From: Bombilactobacillus mellifer
GTDB taxonomy: Bacteria > Bacillota > Bacilli > Lactobacillales > Lactobacillaceae
DNA length: 64,000 nucleotides
Assembly: GCF_000970795.1 (NCBI RefSeq)
Contig: NZ_KQ034029.1
Span: 157,905-221,904, forward strand
Reading direction: 5' to 3'
The stretch's first letter is position 1, and every line of letters begins with the position of its first letter. The notes under the pieces were generated by a model. It saw only the letters and a list, made by a program, of their open reading frames with translations, was not told the DNA's origin and did no database searches. The translations under genes were made by a program, and so were the position numbers. Below are positions 26,526 through 36,151 of this stretch, piece after piece.

Positions 26526-27974
26526 ATGGAAGATTTAGACCCACAATCACATAAATTCATTAGCTGGCCGGTAGTAGCTTTAATGGATTTTGTAACGGTC
26601 ATTGGCTTTGACGATATTATTTATAATTTTCAAAATCAAGGTCTCGCAGTCGTTACTACGTGGATTTTAATGTTATTTGTTTTCGTAGTGCCGTATGAAA
26701 TGATTGTCGGTCATTTAGGCTCAGTGTTCAGTCACGACGGTGGAGGAATGAGCTCTTGGGTGCGCCACACAAGTGGTAATCTGTGGGGTTATATTTGCGC
26801 TTGGACTTATTGGGTGTCCGGCTTGCCTTATATTGTTGATGTCGCTAATTCGATGGTCATTTCCTTTGGCTGGTTAATTTATGGTAATAATTCCTTATCT
26901 AATCGGATGAGTAATGCCATGTTTGCTTTATTAACGGCGGTAATTTTTACCATTTTTATTTTTATTGAACACCGTTTAAAAAACTCTCTCCAGATTTTTA
27001 GTATTATTGGCGGCGGAGCCATGTTTTTCATGACGATTCTCTATGTAATCATGACTTTTGTTTACTTAGGCCAAGGTGGAACTCCACATACAGAGCCCTT
27101 TACTTGGAAAGCCTTTTTACCGCATGTCGATATGAAATATTTAGGTTCTTTTGCCCTGATTATTTTTGCCATGAATGGTTCTGAATTTGCAGCGCCTTAC
27201 GTTACAGAAATGAAAAATGGTAAACGTGATTTCCCGAAAGCCATGTGGATGTTAGCAATTATGACCGGCTTTTTAACTGTTTTGGGTTCCTTTGCCTTAG
27301 GGATCTTTTTCAACGCACATCATTTACCGCATGATCTCAAAATGAATGGTTCTTATTATGCTTTTCAAAAAATGGGTTCTGAATTTGGTTTAGGTCAGTT
27401 CTTCTTATATGCTTTTGCTATTACCCAAGCGTTGTACATGATGGCCCAGCTAGCGGTTTTATTAGATGCGGGCACGCGTATGTTTTTATCGGACACTGCC
27501 AAAAAATATTTGCCGCGGGCTTTAACTAAGTTGGACGACCGGGGCTTGCCTATTAATGGTTACTGGTTAACCACGGCAATCTGTACTTTTATTATGGTCG
27601 CCAGTGCTACTTTGCCGAATATGAATTCCATCTTCAACCAACTGCTCAATTTAAACGGCATTGTTTCCCCTTATACAACCTGTTTTTTGTTTTCTTCTTT
27701 TATCCTGGTACGTTTACATGATGACCGTTATCCAAGCGACTTTGTTTATATTAAAAACTCTAAATTAGCAGTGGCCGTCGGGAGTTGGTGCTTTGCGATT
27801 ACTTTTATCTTCGCTACTTTAGGTATTTGGCCAGTCGATGAAAAGCCGGGTACCTCAACTTTTTATCACGTTTTAATTCTCAATATCCTAGAACCGTTAG
27901 TCATGCTGGCTATTGGGGCCATTTTACCGTTAATTGCTAAATATCAACGACAAAAAGCCGCGTCACAGGCTTAA
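26526..27974 (+). CDS. APC-superfamily amino acid permease
   Basis: Membrane transporter of 482 aa with about 12 TM helices. 'ISWPVVALMDFVTVIGFDDI' near 12-31 and the 'GGGMSSWVRHTSG' loop near 74-86 resemble the amino acid/polyamine/organocation family, in particular antiporter-like members. The substrate is unknown. The ATG at 26526 has CGGAGG 6 nt upstream; the longer frame from 26466 lies across the palindromic promoter. A strong terminator follows, so it is monocistronic. Confidence 0.87.
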   Translation: MEDLDPQSHKFISWPVVALMDFVTVIGFDDIIYNFQNQGLAVVTTWILMLFVFVVPYEMIVGHLGSVFSHDGGGMSSWVRHTSGNLWGYICAWTYWVSGLPYIVDVANSMVISFGWLIYGNNSLSNRMSNAMFALLTAVIFTIFIFIEHRLKNSLQIFSIIGGGAMFFMTILYVIMTFVYLGQGGTPHTEPFTWKAFLPHVDMKYLGSFALIIFAMNGSEFAAPYVTEMKNGKRDFPKAMWMLAIMTGFLTVLGSFALGIFFNAHHLPHDLKMNGSYYAFQKMGSEFGLGQFFLYAFAITQALYMMAQLAVLLDAGTRMFLSDTAKKYLPRALTKLDDRGLPINGYWLTTAICTFIMVASATLPNMNSIFNQLLNLNGIVSPYTTCFLFSSFILVRLHDDRYPSDFVYIKNSKLAVAVGSWCFAITFIFATLGIWPVDEKPGTSTFYHVLILNILEPLVMLAIGAILPLIAKYQRQKAASQA

Positions 27975-27979
27975 AAATA

Positions 27980-28019
27980 AAAAAATATCTGTTGCAAACT
28001 TGCAGACAGATATTTTTTT
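27980..28019 (+). terminator. Terminator of APC permease gene
   Basis: AAAAAATATCTGT pairs with ACAGATATTTTTT in a 13-bp stem, followed by T. Very strong. Confidence 0.9.
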
Positions 28020-28117
28020 ATAAGTAATAAGCTCCCAATTTTTATAATTAGTGTATAATAGCGATATTTCTTAACTATTTAATGAATATAAAGTAGCTTA
28101 ATTAGTAGGAGGCCCTT

Positions 28118-28792
28118 ATGCGAATAAATGTTTTACAACACACTCCTAATGAAGGTCCCGGAGCTATTGCCCAATGGGCTGCACTGCACCATCATTCATT
28201 ATATATCTATCATCCCTACCAATTTCCCCAAGCACTGCCTTCAATGTATATGACGGATTTTTTAATTTTATTAGGCGGCCCTATGAATCCCCTGGATAAT
28301 TTTCCCTGGTTGGCTCAAGAGCGCCAATTAATTGCCGCCGCCATAAAACAGCATTGTCCTTTATTAGGAATCTGCTTAGGTGCCCAACAATTAGCCCTCA
28401 CTTTAGGTGGGCAAGTGCAAAAAGCACCAGTCAAAGAAGTGGGCTGGGGCCAAGTAGTCCGGCAAACCACGCGAATTACCTCTCTACCGGCAAAGTTGGA
28501 GGTTTTACATTGGCATGAAGATATGTTTACTTTACCGCCTCAAGCGCAGCTTTTATTTAGTAATCACAATCTGACCAATCAGGGCTTTTTATGGCAAGAT
28601 TATGTCGTCGGCTTACAATTTCATCTGGAACCCTTGGCGGACAATTTACGAGAAATTGTCGTCAATGACGCTGCTTATATTTCCGGTTCAATCTTTCAAC
28701 AAAGCGCAGCGGAAATTATACAACATCCTATTCCCCAAATTAATCAAACGGCGCTGTTTGCGATTTTAGACTATTTAACCAGCAACCATTAA
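28118..28792 (+). CDS. Class I glutamine amidotransferase-like protein
   Basis: A 224-aa stand-alone GATase1 domain. The nucleophile Cys86 is in LLGICLGAQQ, and the partner His is in LQFHLEP near 169. Such single-domain proteins, often annotated as GMP synthase-like, hydrolyse glutamine or gamma-glutamyl compounds; the acceptor substrate is unknown. AGGAGG precedes the ATG. It is 56 nt upstream of hflX on the same strand. Confidence 0.87.
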   Translation: MRINVLQHTPNEGPGAIAQWAALHHHSLYIYHPYQFPQALPSMYMTDFLILLGGPMNPLDNFPWLAQERQLIAAAIKQHCPLLGICLGAQQLALTLGGQVQKAPVKEVGWGQVVRQTTRITSLPAKLEVLHWHEDMFTLPPQAQLLFSNHNLTNQGFLWQDYVVGLQFHLEPLADNLREIVVNDAAYISGSIFQQSAAEIIQHPIPQINQTALFAILDYLTSNH

Positions 28793-28848
28793 TCCCAAAT
28801 GTCAACCTCTTAACCCTTATTCTCACTGTATAGATCGGAGCAATATTA

Positions 28849-30114
28849 ATGACAGACCAAATCCCGGTCTTAATTGGTGGCGTAGACCACTTGCAAACTG
28901 ATTTTAATTATTCAATGGCTGAACTTCGCAGCCTAGCGCAGGCAGCTGATTTTAAAGTCATTCAACAAGTTCACCAAAGACTGCCACAAGTAAATAATAA
29001 AACTTACTTTGGTCCCGGCAAAGTCCAACAAATTCAACACTTGGCAGCCACCCACGCTATTCAAACCGTCATTGTCAATGATGAACTAACTCCTGCGCAA
29101 CTCCGTAATTTAGAACGCTCCACCCAGCTATATTTCTTGGATCGTACCGAGTTAATTCTGCAAATTTTTCAAAAACGCGCCCATAGTCAGCAAGCGCAAT
29201 TACAAGTTGCTATTGCTCAATTGCAATACCAACTACCACGAATTCATCCTTCCCAAAATCCCCTGGATCAACAACGTGGCGGACAAGGCATCAATAACCG
29301 TGGCGCCGGGGAAAGTCAACTAGAATTAAAACAGCGGCAACTACGACAACGGATAACTCAATTACAAAATAAACTACAACATACCAAACAAGCTTTAACT
29401 ACGCAAAGTGAGCGCCGTCAACAACAGCATCTACCCCAAGTGGCTTTAGTCGGCTACACGAACGCGGGCAAATCGACCACTTTCAATCAAATTTTGGCCG
29501 CAGTACCACATTCCAAAGTTTCACCAGTATTGGTCCAAGATCAATTGTTTGCCACATTAGATACGACCATCCGCAGAATTGATGTACCGCAATTACCTAC
29601 TTTTTTATTATCGGATACCATTGGCTTCATCAGTCAGTTGCCCACCACATTAATTGCCGCCTTTAGAAGCACTTTGCAAGAAGCTCAAACTGCCGACTTA
29701 CTAATTCAAGTCATTGACGCTACTCATCCCCAAAAAGAAACGATGATCGCCACCACCCAGCAAATTTTAACGGAACTTGGCATTGCCCAAAAGCCCATGA
29801 TTTATGCTTATAATAAAGCTGATCAATTGCCGGCTACGGCCATTCCCCAAATTAGTGGGCCCACCATTTATTATTCGGCTTATCAAAAAAAATCTATTCA
29901 AGCTTTACTGCATTTAATTGGACAGCAGCTTTTTCGTAATTACCGTTCTTTAAAACTTTTAATTCCCTTTAACGAATATCAAATAATTAGTTATTTAGAA
30001 CACCAAGTTTTTATTCAAAATCGCTCCTACCACGCCACCGGAATCCTTTATCAAGTTTTAGTCCAGCCTGCAGATCTTCCCCGTTTGCGTCCTTTTATAA
30101 TCGAAAAAACATAG
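28849..30114 (+). CDS. hflX: GTPase HflX
   Basis: Ribosome-associated GTPase of 421 aa that splits stalled 70S ribosomes under stress. An N-terminal HflX domain with 'TYFGPGKVQQI' (near 53-63) is followed by 'RGGQGINNRGAGESQLE' and a Gln-rich coiled coil. The G domain has G1 GYTNAGKST near 201-209, G3 SDTIGFI and G4 NKAD. Length is typical. Glutamine content is high throughout. The RBS is weak (GGAGC). Confidence 0.93.
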   Translation: MTDQIPVLIGGVDHLQTDFNYSMAELRSLAQAADFKVIQQVHQRLPQVNNKTYFGPGKVQQIQHLAATHAIQTVIVNDELTPAQLRNLERSTQLYFLDRTELILQIFQKRAHSQQAQLQVAIAQLQYQLPRIHPSQNPLDQQRGGQGINNRGAGESQLELKQRQLRQRITQLQNKLQHTKQALTTQSERRQQQHLPQVALVGYTNAGKSTTFNQILAAVPHSKVSPVLVQDQLFATLDTTIRRIDVPQLPTFLLSDTIGFISQLPTTLIAAFRSTLQEAQTADLLIQVIDATHPQKETMIATTQQILTELGIAQKPMIYAYNKADQLPATAIPQISGPTIYYSAYQKKSIQALLHLIGQQLFRNYRSLKLLIPFNEYQIISYLEHQVFIQNRSYHATGILYQVLVQPADLPRLRPFIIEKT

Positions 30115-30236
30115 CAATAATTTTATTTTTAAACTATTTTTGAAATTGTATGAGCATTTTTTAATTGGAACTATTTACTTTTAATTTAGACCATTGTAAA
30201 CTGGACTCAATATTTTAGGTAGGAGTGGTTTAAAAT

Positions 30237-31877
30237 ATGAAGTTAAAACACATTATTGCAGCTAGCGTTTTGACACTGGCAGCTGCAGGCAGTTTAGCAG
30301 GTTGTGGCTCGCATAAAGCGGCCGCCCCGCCCAATACGTATCGTATCATGGCAACTGATATTATTGCGACGGCTGATCCTTCCATGAACACAGATGTTAT
30401 TGGTGCTCAAGCTTTAACCGATACCATGGATGGTTTGTATCGCTATGAGGGTAATACTTTAAAGCCCGCGATGACCACCAAAATCGTCAAACCAAGCGCC
30501 GACGGACTTACTTATGTTTTCCCGTTACGTAAAAATGCAAAATGGAGTAATGGTGATCCGGTTACTGCCCAAGATTTTGTGTTCGCATGGCGGCGAACCG
30601 TCGATCCGAAGACTAAATCACAATATGCTTATATTTATGAGGGAATTAACAACGCTAAAGATATTACGGCCGGCAAAAAAGATGTGACTGCTTTAGGCGT
30701 TAAAGCCCTCGATAAACATACGCTCCAAGTTACTTTAGAAAAACCAATTCCTTATTTTGATAAATTGATGACCCAACCCATGTTTTTCCCTCAAAACCAA
30801 AAAGTCGTGGAAAAATGGGGCAAAAAATTTGGCACTCATTCCAAAACTTTAGTTTCTAACGGTCCATATAAATTAGTTAACTGGAATAGCCCGGACAATA
30901 CTTGGAATGAAGTTAAGAATTCCAAATATTGGAATGCTAAGCAAGTTAAAGTCGAAAAATTACATTACCAAGTCGTGAAAGATCCTTCCACAGCGCTTAA
31001 CTTATATCAATCGAAAAAATTAGATCGCGTAAAATTAACCGGTGATACTTCTAAGCAAATGAAAGGTTCCAAAGATTACGAAATTCAAAAGCAAAATTCC
31101 ACCTTTTATTTACTACCCAACATCCAAAAGCAAGAACTCTTTAAAAACCAAAAAATTCGCCAGGCTTTATCTTTAGCAATTAATCGTGATCAATTGACGA
31201 AAAAGGTAATTGGTAATGGTACTATTGCTGCTTCTTCTTTCACCCCGAATGATATGTCCTTTGACCCTGATAATAAATCGAAGGACTTTGTAGCAGAGAC
31301 TAGTGCTACAGGCAAAAAGTATACCCGTTATGACCTACCGGCGGCTAAAAAACTCTGGCGAGAAGGTTTAGCTGAAACTGGTAACACGGGTAAAAACTTC
31401 ACTTTCACACTTTTAGGCGATGATACCGATAATGCCAAACAGATTACCGAATACGTTCAAAATCAACTAGGTAAATTACCGGGACTCAAAATAACTCTCA
31501 ACAATGTGCCCTTTAAAAATCGCTTAGCACGATCAGATAGTGGCGACTTTGATTTAGTACTAGGTGCTTGGAATGCCGACTTTGCTGATCCAATCAACTT
31601 CTTAACTTTATTTACTTCGGATGCCAGTTATAATTACGGCAAGTGGTCTAATCCACAATATGATGCTGCTGTGGCTAAGAGTTTAAACGAGGATGTGAAT
31701 AATCCGAGTGCCCGTTGGCAGGATCTCAAGGATGCCCAAAATATTGCCAATGAACAACAAGGTGTTATCCCTCTTTACCAAAATGGTGAAGCATGGCTTA
31801 CCAATAGCCGGGTCAAGAATTTAGATTATGGTCCTGCAGGTAACTACAATAATGTGTCATTAAGATTGAAGGAATAA
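30237..31877 (+). CDS. oppA: Oligopeptide-binding lipoprotein OppA
   Basis: Extracellular peptide-binding lipoprotein of 546 aa. The lipobox LAGC gives Cys23. The SBP_bac_5 fold is clear from 'YVFPLRKNAKWSNGDPVTAQ', 'DFVFAWRRTVDP' and the C-terminal 'GVIPLYQNGEAWL'. It feeds peptides to OppBCDF encoded directly downstream. It is closely related to two tandem paralogues at 52.7-56.1 kb. A terminator-like hairpin separates it from oppB, which would raise OppA above the membrane subunits. Confidence 0.94.
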   Translation: MKLKHIIAASVLTLAAAGSLAGCGSHKAAAPPNTYRIMATDIIATADPSMNTDVIGAQALTDTMDGLYRYEGNTLKPAMTTKIVKPSADGLTYVFPLRKNAKWSNGDPVTAQDFVFAWRRTVDPKTKSQYAYIYEGINNAKDITAGKKDVTALGVKALDKHTLQVTLEKPIPYFDKLMTQPMFFPQNQKVVEKWGKKFGTHSKTLVSNGPYKLVNWNSPDNTWNEVKNSKYWNAKQVKVEKLHYQVVKDPSTALNLYQSKKLDRVKLTGDTSKQMKGSKDYEIQKQNSTFYLLPNIQKQELFKNQKIRQALSLAINRDQLTKKVIGNGTIAASSFTPNDMSFDPDNKSKDFVAETSATGKKYTRYDLPAAKKLWREGLAETGNTGKNFTFTLLGDDTDNAKQITEYVQNQLGKLPGLKITLNNVPFKNRLARSDSGDFDLVLGAWNADFADPINFLTLFTSDASYNYGKWSNPQYDAAVAKSLNEDVNNPSARWQDLKDAQNIANEQQGVIPLYQNGEAWLTNSRVKNLDYGPAGNYNNVSLRLKE

Positions 31878-31893
31878 CATAATTGTCTAACTC

Positions 31894-31926
31894 AAGCGGA
31901 GTTGCCTCAACCCCGCTTTTGTTTTA
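31894..31926 (+). terminator. Partial terminator between oppA and oppB
   Basis: AAGCGG-A-GTTG pairs with CAAC-C-CCGCTT, followed by a TTTTGTTTT run. It lies inside the operon, so it is probably leaky and sets OppA in excess over OppBCDF. Confidence 0.65.
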
Positions 31927-31947
31927 GTTAATTAAGGAGTCACCACA

Positions 31948-32880
31948 ATGACAAAATACATTTTAAAACGAATTTTTTACATGATTATTACTTTGTTCAT
32001 TGTTGCCAGTGTAACGTTCTTTATGATGAAATTAATGCCGGGAACTCCCTTTACTAACCAGGAAAAATTGTCTCCGGCACAATTAAAAATCATGAATGAG
32101 CAATATGGCTTAAATAAGCCGCTCTGGCAACAATATTTAATTTATCTGGGCAATTTGCTCCATGGGGATTTTGGAACTTCCTTCCAATTTAACAATCAAC
32201 CGGTGCTCTCTTTAATTATGACTCGCCTTCAACCGTCGTTACTAATTGGTGCGCAAGCCATGATTCTAGGTTCCATCTTAGGCATTTTGCTAGGGGCCGT
32301 GGCAGCAATGAATAAAAATAACTGGATTGATAGTTTAGCCACGTTCGTTTCCATTGTTGGTATTTCTGTGCCCAGCTTCGTAGCAGGGGTAATGCTGCAA
32401 TTTTATTTAGCCTTTAAATGGCATCTTTTCCCGATTGCTCTTTGGAACGGTTGGGAATCCAGTATTTTACCTTCATTAGCTCTGGCCTTTTCGCCGTTGG
32501 CACAAACGGCCCGTTTTATGCGCACCGAAATGGTGGATGTCTTAAATAGTGATTACATTGAACTTTCTAAGGCCAAAGGTAATACTCGCTGGCAAACCGT
32601 CGTTAAACATACCTTGAGGAACTCTTTGATTCCGGTTATTACTATTTTGGGACCGTTAACGGCTAATATTTTGACTGGTTCTTTAGTTGTGGAAAACATT
32701 TTCTCGATTCCGGGAATTGGGGAACAATTTGTCAAATCCATTATGACCAATGATTATCCTACGATTATGGGTTTGACTATCTTCTATTCTTTACTCTTTA
32801 TGATTATGTTACTAATTACTGATATTTTATACAGTTTGATTGATCCACGAATTCGTCTGACTAGCAAGGAGGGTAACTAA
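31948..32880 (+). CDS. oppB: Oligopeptide ABC transporter permease OppB
   Basis: Membrane subunit of 310 aa with six TM helices. The N-terminal 'YILKRIFYMIITLFIVASVT' and the EAA loop around 'DYIELSKAKGNTRWQTVVKH' near 197-216 are typical of OppB/DppB. It pairs with OppC to form the peptide pore. The RBS AAGGAG lies 10 nt upstream of the ATG. oppC follows after 2 nt. Confidence 0.95.
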   Translation: MTKYILKRIFYMIITLFIVASVTFFMMKLMPGTPFTNQEKLSPAQLKIMNEQYGLNKPLWQQYLIYLGNLLHGDFGTSFQFNNQPVLSLIMTRLQPSLLIGAQAMILGSILGILLGAVAAMNKNNWIDSLATFVSIVGISVPSFVAGVMLQFYLAFKWHLFPIALWNGWESSILPSLALAFSPLAQTARFMRTEMVDVLNSDYIELSKAKGNTRWQTVVKHTLRNSLIPVITILGPLTANILTGSLVVENIFSIPGIGEQFVKSIMTNDYPTIMGLTIFYSLLFMIMLLITDILYSLIDPRIRLTSKEGN

Positions 32881-32882
32881 CG

Positions 32883-33902
32883 ATGACTGATGTAAAAATT
32901 ACGGCGGCCAGCTTTCAAAAAGCTCAAAGCGATCAATCAAAAAATCAAGAGAAAATTAGTGCCCCTTCCTTAACCTTCTTTCAAGATGCTGTGCGGCGTT
33001 TACGTAAAAATAAAGTAGCAGTAGTTTCCTTCTTTATCTTAGTTTTAATTGCCGTAGTCGCCTTTTGTGCTCCCATTTTAGCTCCGCGGGATCCTAATGC
33101 CCAAAATGCCAATTATGCAAACTTGCCGCCTCGGATCGCCAATACTGATATTCCCGGTTTCCGGGGAAAAAGCAAAAATGCTGCGGGTGTTGAAACTAAT
33201 CCTTATATCACTAATAATGTCCCACATGACCAGACTTATATTTTAGGCACTGATTATCTGGGACGTGATTTATTCTCCCGGATTTTGTATGGTACCCGCT
33301 TATCGTTGATTATCGCCGTCGTTGCAACGGTCGTGGATCTGTTAATTGGTCTACCCTATGGGATTATCTCGGGATGGAAAGGCGGCCGCGTCGATACTTT
33401 TATGCAGCGGATTATTGAAATTATTTCCTCAGTGCCCAACCTCATTGTTGTTATCTTGTTATTACTGGTTTTAAAGCCGGGACTTTCTTCCATTATTTTA
33501 GCTATTGCCTTTAGTAGTTGGGTTACGATGGCACGGTTAATTCGCGCCCAAACTTTACAACTGAAAGAACAGGAATATATTTTGGCCTCTATAACTTTAG
33601 GCGAATCGACTTGGAAAATTGCCTGGAAGCACTTAATCCCTAATCTTTCATCAACCATTATTATTCAGACCATGTTTTCTATTCCTACAGCGATTTTCTT
33701 TGAAGCCTTTTTAAGTTTTATTGGAATCGGTATTCCCGCTCCTAATGCCTCTTTAGGTACGTTATTATCAGATGGTCAAAAAGCTTTTCGTTTTCTACCT
33801 TATCAAATGTGGTATCCAGCAGCGGTGTTATGTATTCTGATGATTGCATTTAACTTATTTGCTGATGGCTTGCGGGACGCATTTGATCCCAAGTCGGATT
33901 AG
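32883..33902 (+). CDS. oppC: Oligopeptide ABC transporter permease OppC
   Basis: Membrane subunit of 339 aa with six TM helices. A long cytoplasmic N-terminus (about 1-50) precedes the first TM, then an extracellular loop (about 68-120), then the core 'TDYLGRDLFSRILYGTRLSL' and the EAA loop near 'EQEYILASITLGESTWKIAW'. It is normal in length for OppC. It ends 10 nt before oppD. Confidence 0.95.
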   Translation: MTDVKITAASFQKAQSDQSKNQEKISAPSLTFFQDAVRRLRKNKVAVVSFFILVLIAVVAFCAPILAPRDPNAQNANYANLPPRIANTDIPGFRGKSKNAAGVETNPYITNNVPHDQTYILGTDYLGRDLFSRILYGTRLSLIIAVVATVVDLLIGLPYGIISGWKGGRVDTFMQRIIEIISSVPNLIVVILLLLVLKPGLSSIILAIAFSSWVTMARLIRAQTLQLKEQEYILASITLGESTWKIAWKHLIPNLSSTIIIQTMFSIPTAIFFEAFLSFIGIGIPAPNASLGTLLSDGQKAFRFLPYQMWYPAAVLCILMIAFNLFADGLRDAFDPKSD

Positions 33903-33912
33903 GAGGTTCCTC

Positions 33913-34992
33913 ATGTCACAAAATATTCTAGAAGTCAAAAATTTAAAGATTAATTTTTCCACGTTTGCCGGTACGGTGCAAGCTATTCGTAATGTCAGCT
34001 TTGATCTGCGCAAAGGTGAAACCTTAGCCATTGTAGGAGAATCAGGTTCCGGTAAATCTGTTACTACCCGAAGTATTATGGGATTATTGGCGTCCAATGC
34101 CCAAATTAAAAGCGGTGAAATTAAATTTAAAGGCCAAGATTTATTAAAAGAGTCCGCCAAAGAAATGGATCATCATCGCGGCAACGATATTTCGATGATT
34201 TTTCAAGATCCTATGACCTCCTTGGATCCCACCATGACGATTGGCAAGCAAGTGGCCGAGCCACTTTTGATCCATGGCAAAATTTCCAAAGAAAATGCTC
34301 TGAAACGGGCTCAAGAAGTGCTGGAATTAGTGGGTATTCCCAATGCGCGCGCCCGGATGAAAGATTATCCACATCAATTTTCTGGTGGTCAACGCCAACG
34401 TATCGTAATTGCGATTGCCATTGTTAATTATCCTGAAATTCTCATCGCTGATGAACCGACAACAGCTTTAGATGTCACTGTGCAAGCTCAGATTATTGAT
34501 TTAATGCGTGAACTCCAGGAAAAACTGGAAACTTCGATTATTTTTATTACCCACGATTTAGGCGTGGTCGCAGGGATTGCGGATCGCGTAGCCGTAATGT
34601 ACGCAGGTAAGATTGTTGAATATGGCACGGTCGATGAAATTTTTTACGAGCCGCGGCACCCATATACTTGGGGACTTTTAAGTTCGATGCCCACTTTGGA
34701 CATCGGCAGTCATAAACTAGCTTCAATTCCCGGAACTCCACCGGATTTATTAGACCCACCCCAAGGTGATGCTTTTGCAGCGCGCAATCCGTATGCTATG
34801 AATATTGATTTTCAAGCCCAACCTCCTTTCTTCCAAGTCAGTGAAACCCATTATGCCGCCACCTGGTTATTGCACCCAGATGCGCCCCATGTCGACCCTC
34901 CGGCAGCGATCCAACGACGTTTTGCCGAATATCAAAAATTATTACAAGCGGGGCAAGTGGAAAATCCAATTGAAGGGAGCCTGAACGAATGA
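33913..34992 (+). CDS. oppD: Oligopeptide ABC transporter ATP-binding protein OppD
   Basis: ATPase of 359 aa. Walker A GESGSGKS is at 42-49, the signature is FSGGQRQRIVIAIAI near 155, and Walker B is ILIADEPTTALD near 177. The C-terminal oligopeptide transporter extension has 'HPYTWGLLSSMPTLD'. In the usual 4Fe-4S Cys region of OppD proteins I see no Cys cluster. The ATG at 33913 follows AGGAGG (33901-33906); earlier in-frame starts overlap oppC. Confidence 0.94.
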   Translation: MSQNILEVKNLKINFSTFAGTVQAIRNVSFDLRKGETLAIVGESGSGKSVTTRSIMGLLASNAQIKSGEIKFKGQDLLKESAKEMDHHRGNDISMIFQDPMTSLDPTMTIGKQVAEPLLIHGKISKENALKRAQEVLELVGIPNARARMKDYPHQFSGGQRQRIVIAIAIVNYPEILIADEPTTALDVTVQAQIIDLMRELQEKLETSIIFITHDLGVVAGIADRVAVMYAGKIVEYGTVDEIFYEPRHPYTWGLLSSMPTLDIGSHKLASIPGTPPDLLDPPQGDAFAARNPYAMNIDFQAQPPFFQVSETHYAATWLLHPDAPHVDPPAAIQRRFAEYQKLLQAGQVENPIEGSLNE

Positions 34993-35948
34993 CCCCAACA
35001 CAACCGTCTAAAATTGTTCAAGTCAAACATCTCAAGCAATACTTTAACGTCGGCAAACCCAACGAAGTCAAGGCTGTCGATGATATCAGCTTTGATATTT
35101 ATGCTGGTGAAACTTTTGGTTTGGTGGGCGAATCCGGTTCCGGAAAAAGTACCACTGGTCGCAGCATCATTCGCTTGTATAATCCCACGGGCGGACAAAT
35201 TTTATTTCAAGACCAAGATATCAGTAAAATCAAAAGTCACGGACCCGAAATGTTAAAATTCCGGCGAGAAACGCAAATGATTTTTCAAGACCCGTATGCA
35301 TCCCTGGATCCACGGATGAAAGTCAAAGATATTATTGCTGAAGGCTTGGATATTCATCATTTGGTGAACAGTGCGGAGCAACGAGAGCAACGAGTTAATG
35401 ATTTATTAAAAGAAGTCGGTTTAAATCCTGACCATGCCACCCGGTATCCTCATGAATTTTCCGGTGGACAACGACAACGCATTGGCATTGCCCGCGCTTT
35501 AGCCGTGGATCCTAAATTTATCATCGCAGATGAACCGATCTCGGCGCTTGATGTTTCTATTCAAGCTCAAGTGGTCAACTTAATGAAAGATATTCAACGC
35601 CGCAAGAATTTAACTTATCTATTTATTGCCCATGATTTATCGATGGTCAAATATATTAGTGATCGCATTGCAGTGATGCACCAAGGACGTTTAATGGAAA
35701 TGGGCCCGGCTGATGAAGTCTACAATCATCCACTACATCCCTACACCAAGAGTTTATTATCAGCGGTTCCCATGCCAGATCCCGAATTAGAACGCAAACG
35801 GCAACGTTTGCCCTACGATGCTTCGATTGAAAATAACCATGAACACGAACGCCAATTGCATGAAATAACTCCGGGACATTTTGTTTTTAGCACGGAAGCT
35901 GAAGTCCCACAGTATCAGGATGCAGCTGAAGCTCAAGCCATTTCTTAG
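34989..35948 (+). CDS. oppF: Oligopeptide ABC transporter ATP-binding protein OppF
   Basis: ATPase of 319 aa. Walker A is GESGSGKST at 47-55, the signature is FSGGQRQRIGIARAL near 157, and Walker B is FIIADEPISALD near 178. 'HPLHPYTKSLLSAVPMPDP' marks the C-terminal OppF extension. It overlaps oppD by 4 nt (ATGA), so translation is coupled. Last gene of the opp operon. Confidence 0.95.
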   Translation: MTPTQPSKIVQVKHLKQYFNVGKPNEVKAVDDISFDIYAGETFGLVGESGSGKSTTGRSIIRLYNPTGGQILFQDQDISKIKSHGPEMLKFRRETQMIFQDPYASLDPRMKVKDIIAEGLDIHHLVNSAEQREQRVNDLLKEVGLNPDHATRYPHEFSGGQRQRIGIARALAVDPKFIIADEPISALDVSIQAQVVNLMKDIQRRKNLTYLFIAHDLSMVKYISDRIAVMHQGRLMEMGPADEVYNHPLHPYTKSLLSAVPMPDPELERKRQRLPYDASIENNHEHERQLHEITPGHFVFSTEAEVPQYQDAAEAQAIS

Positions 35949-35956
35949 TTAATACT

Positions 35957-35985
35957 AATCCCCCGCTTTTTCGGGGGATTTTTTA
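35957..35985 (+). terminator. Terminator of opp operon
   Basis: AATCCCCCG pairs with CGGGGGATT around a 6-nt loop, followed by five T. Confidence 0.92.
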
Positions 35986-36071
35986 TTTTCAAAATTTACT
36001 TTTGTACTCTTGCAATTGCCCCAGCTGACTGTTTAAAGCAGTTAAAGGCTGATCAGATTGTATTGAGAATA

Positions 36072-36100
36072 TTGTTTAAATTTAAGAATTAGTTTATGAT
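36072..36100 (+). promoter_or_regulatory. Promoter of queT operon
   Basis: TTGTTT (36072-36077), a 17-nt spacer and TATGAT (36095-36100) form a sigma-70 promoter. Transcription would begin near 36107, only a few nucleotides before the preQ1 aptamer. Confidence 0.65.
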
Positions 36101-36110
36101 AAATTAATGT

Positions 36111-36142
36111 ATGGTTCGCAAAATCCCATTAAAAAACTAAGG
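36111..36142 (+). promoter_or_regulatory. PreQ1-I riboswitch controlling queT translation
   Basis: The 32-nt element has stem ATGG/CCAT, loop TTCGCAAAATC, then the A-rich strand TTAAAAAA and CTAAGG. This order matches the preQ1-I class, closest to the small translational type known from Thermoanaerobacter. The final CTAAGG is also the queT Shine-Dalgarno, 8-10 nt before the ATG. Ligand binding would form the pseudoknot and hide the ribosome site. The downstream gene is a queuosine-precursor transporter, which fits. Confidence 0.88.
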
Positions 36143-36151
36143 TGAATTTTT

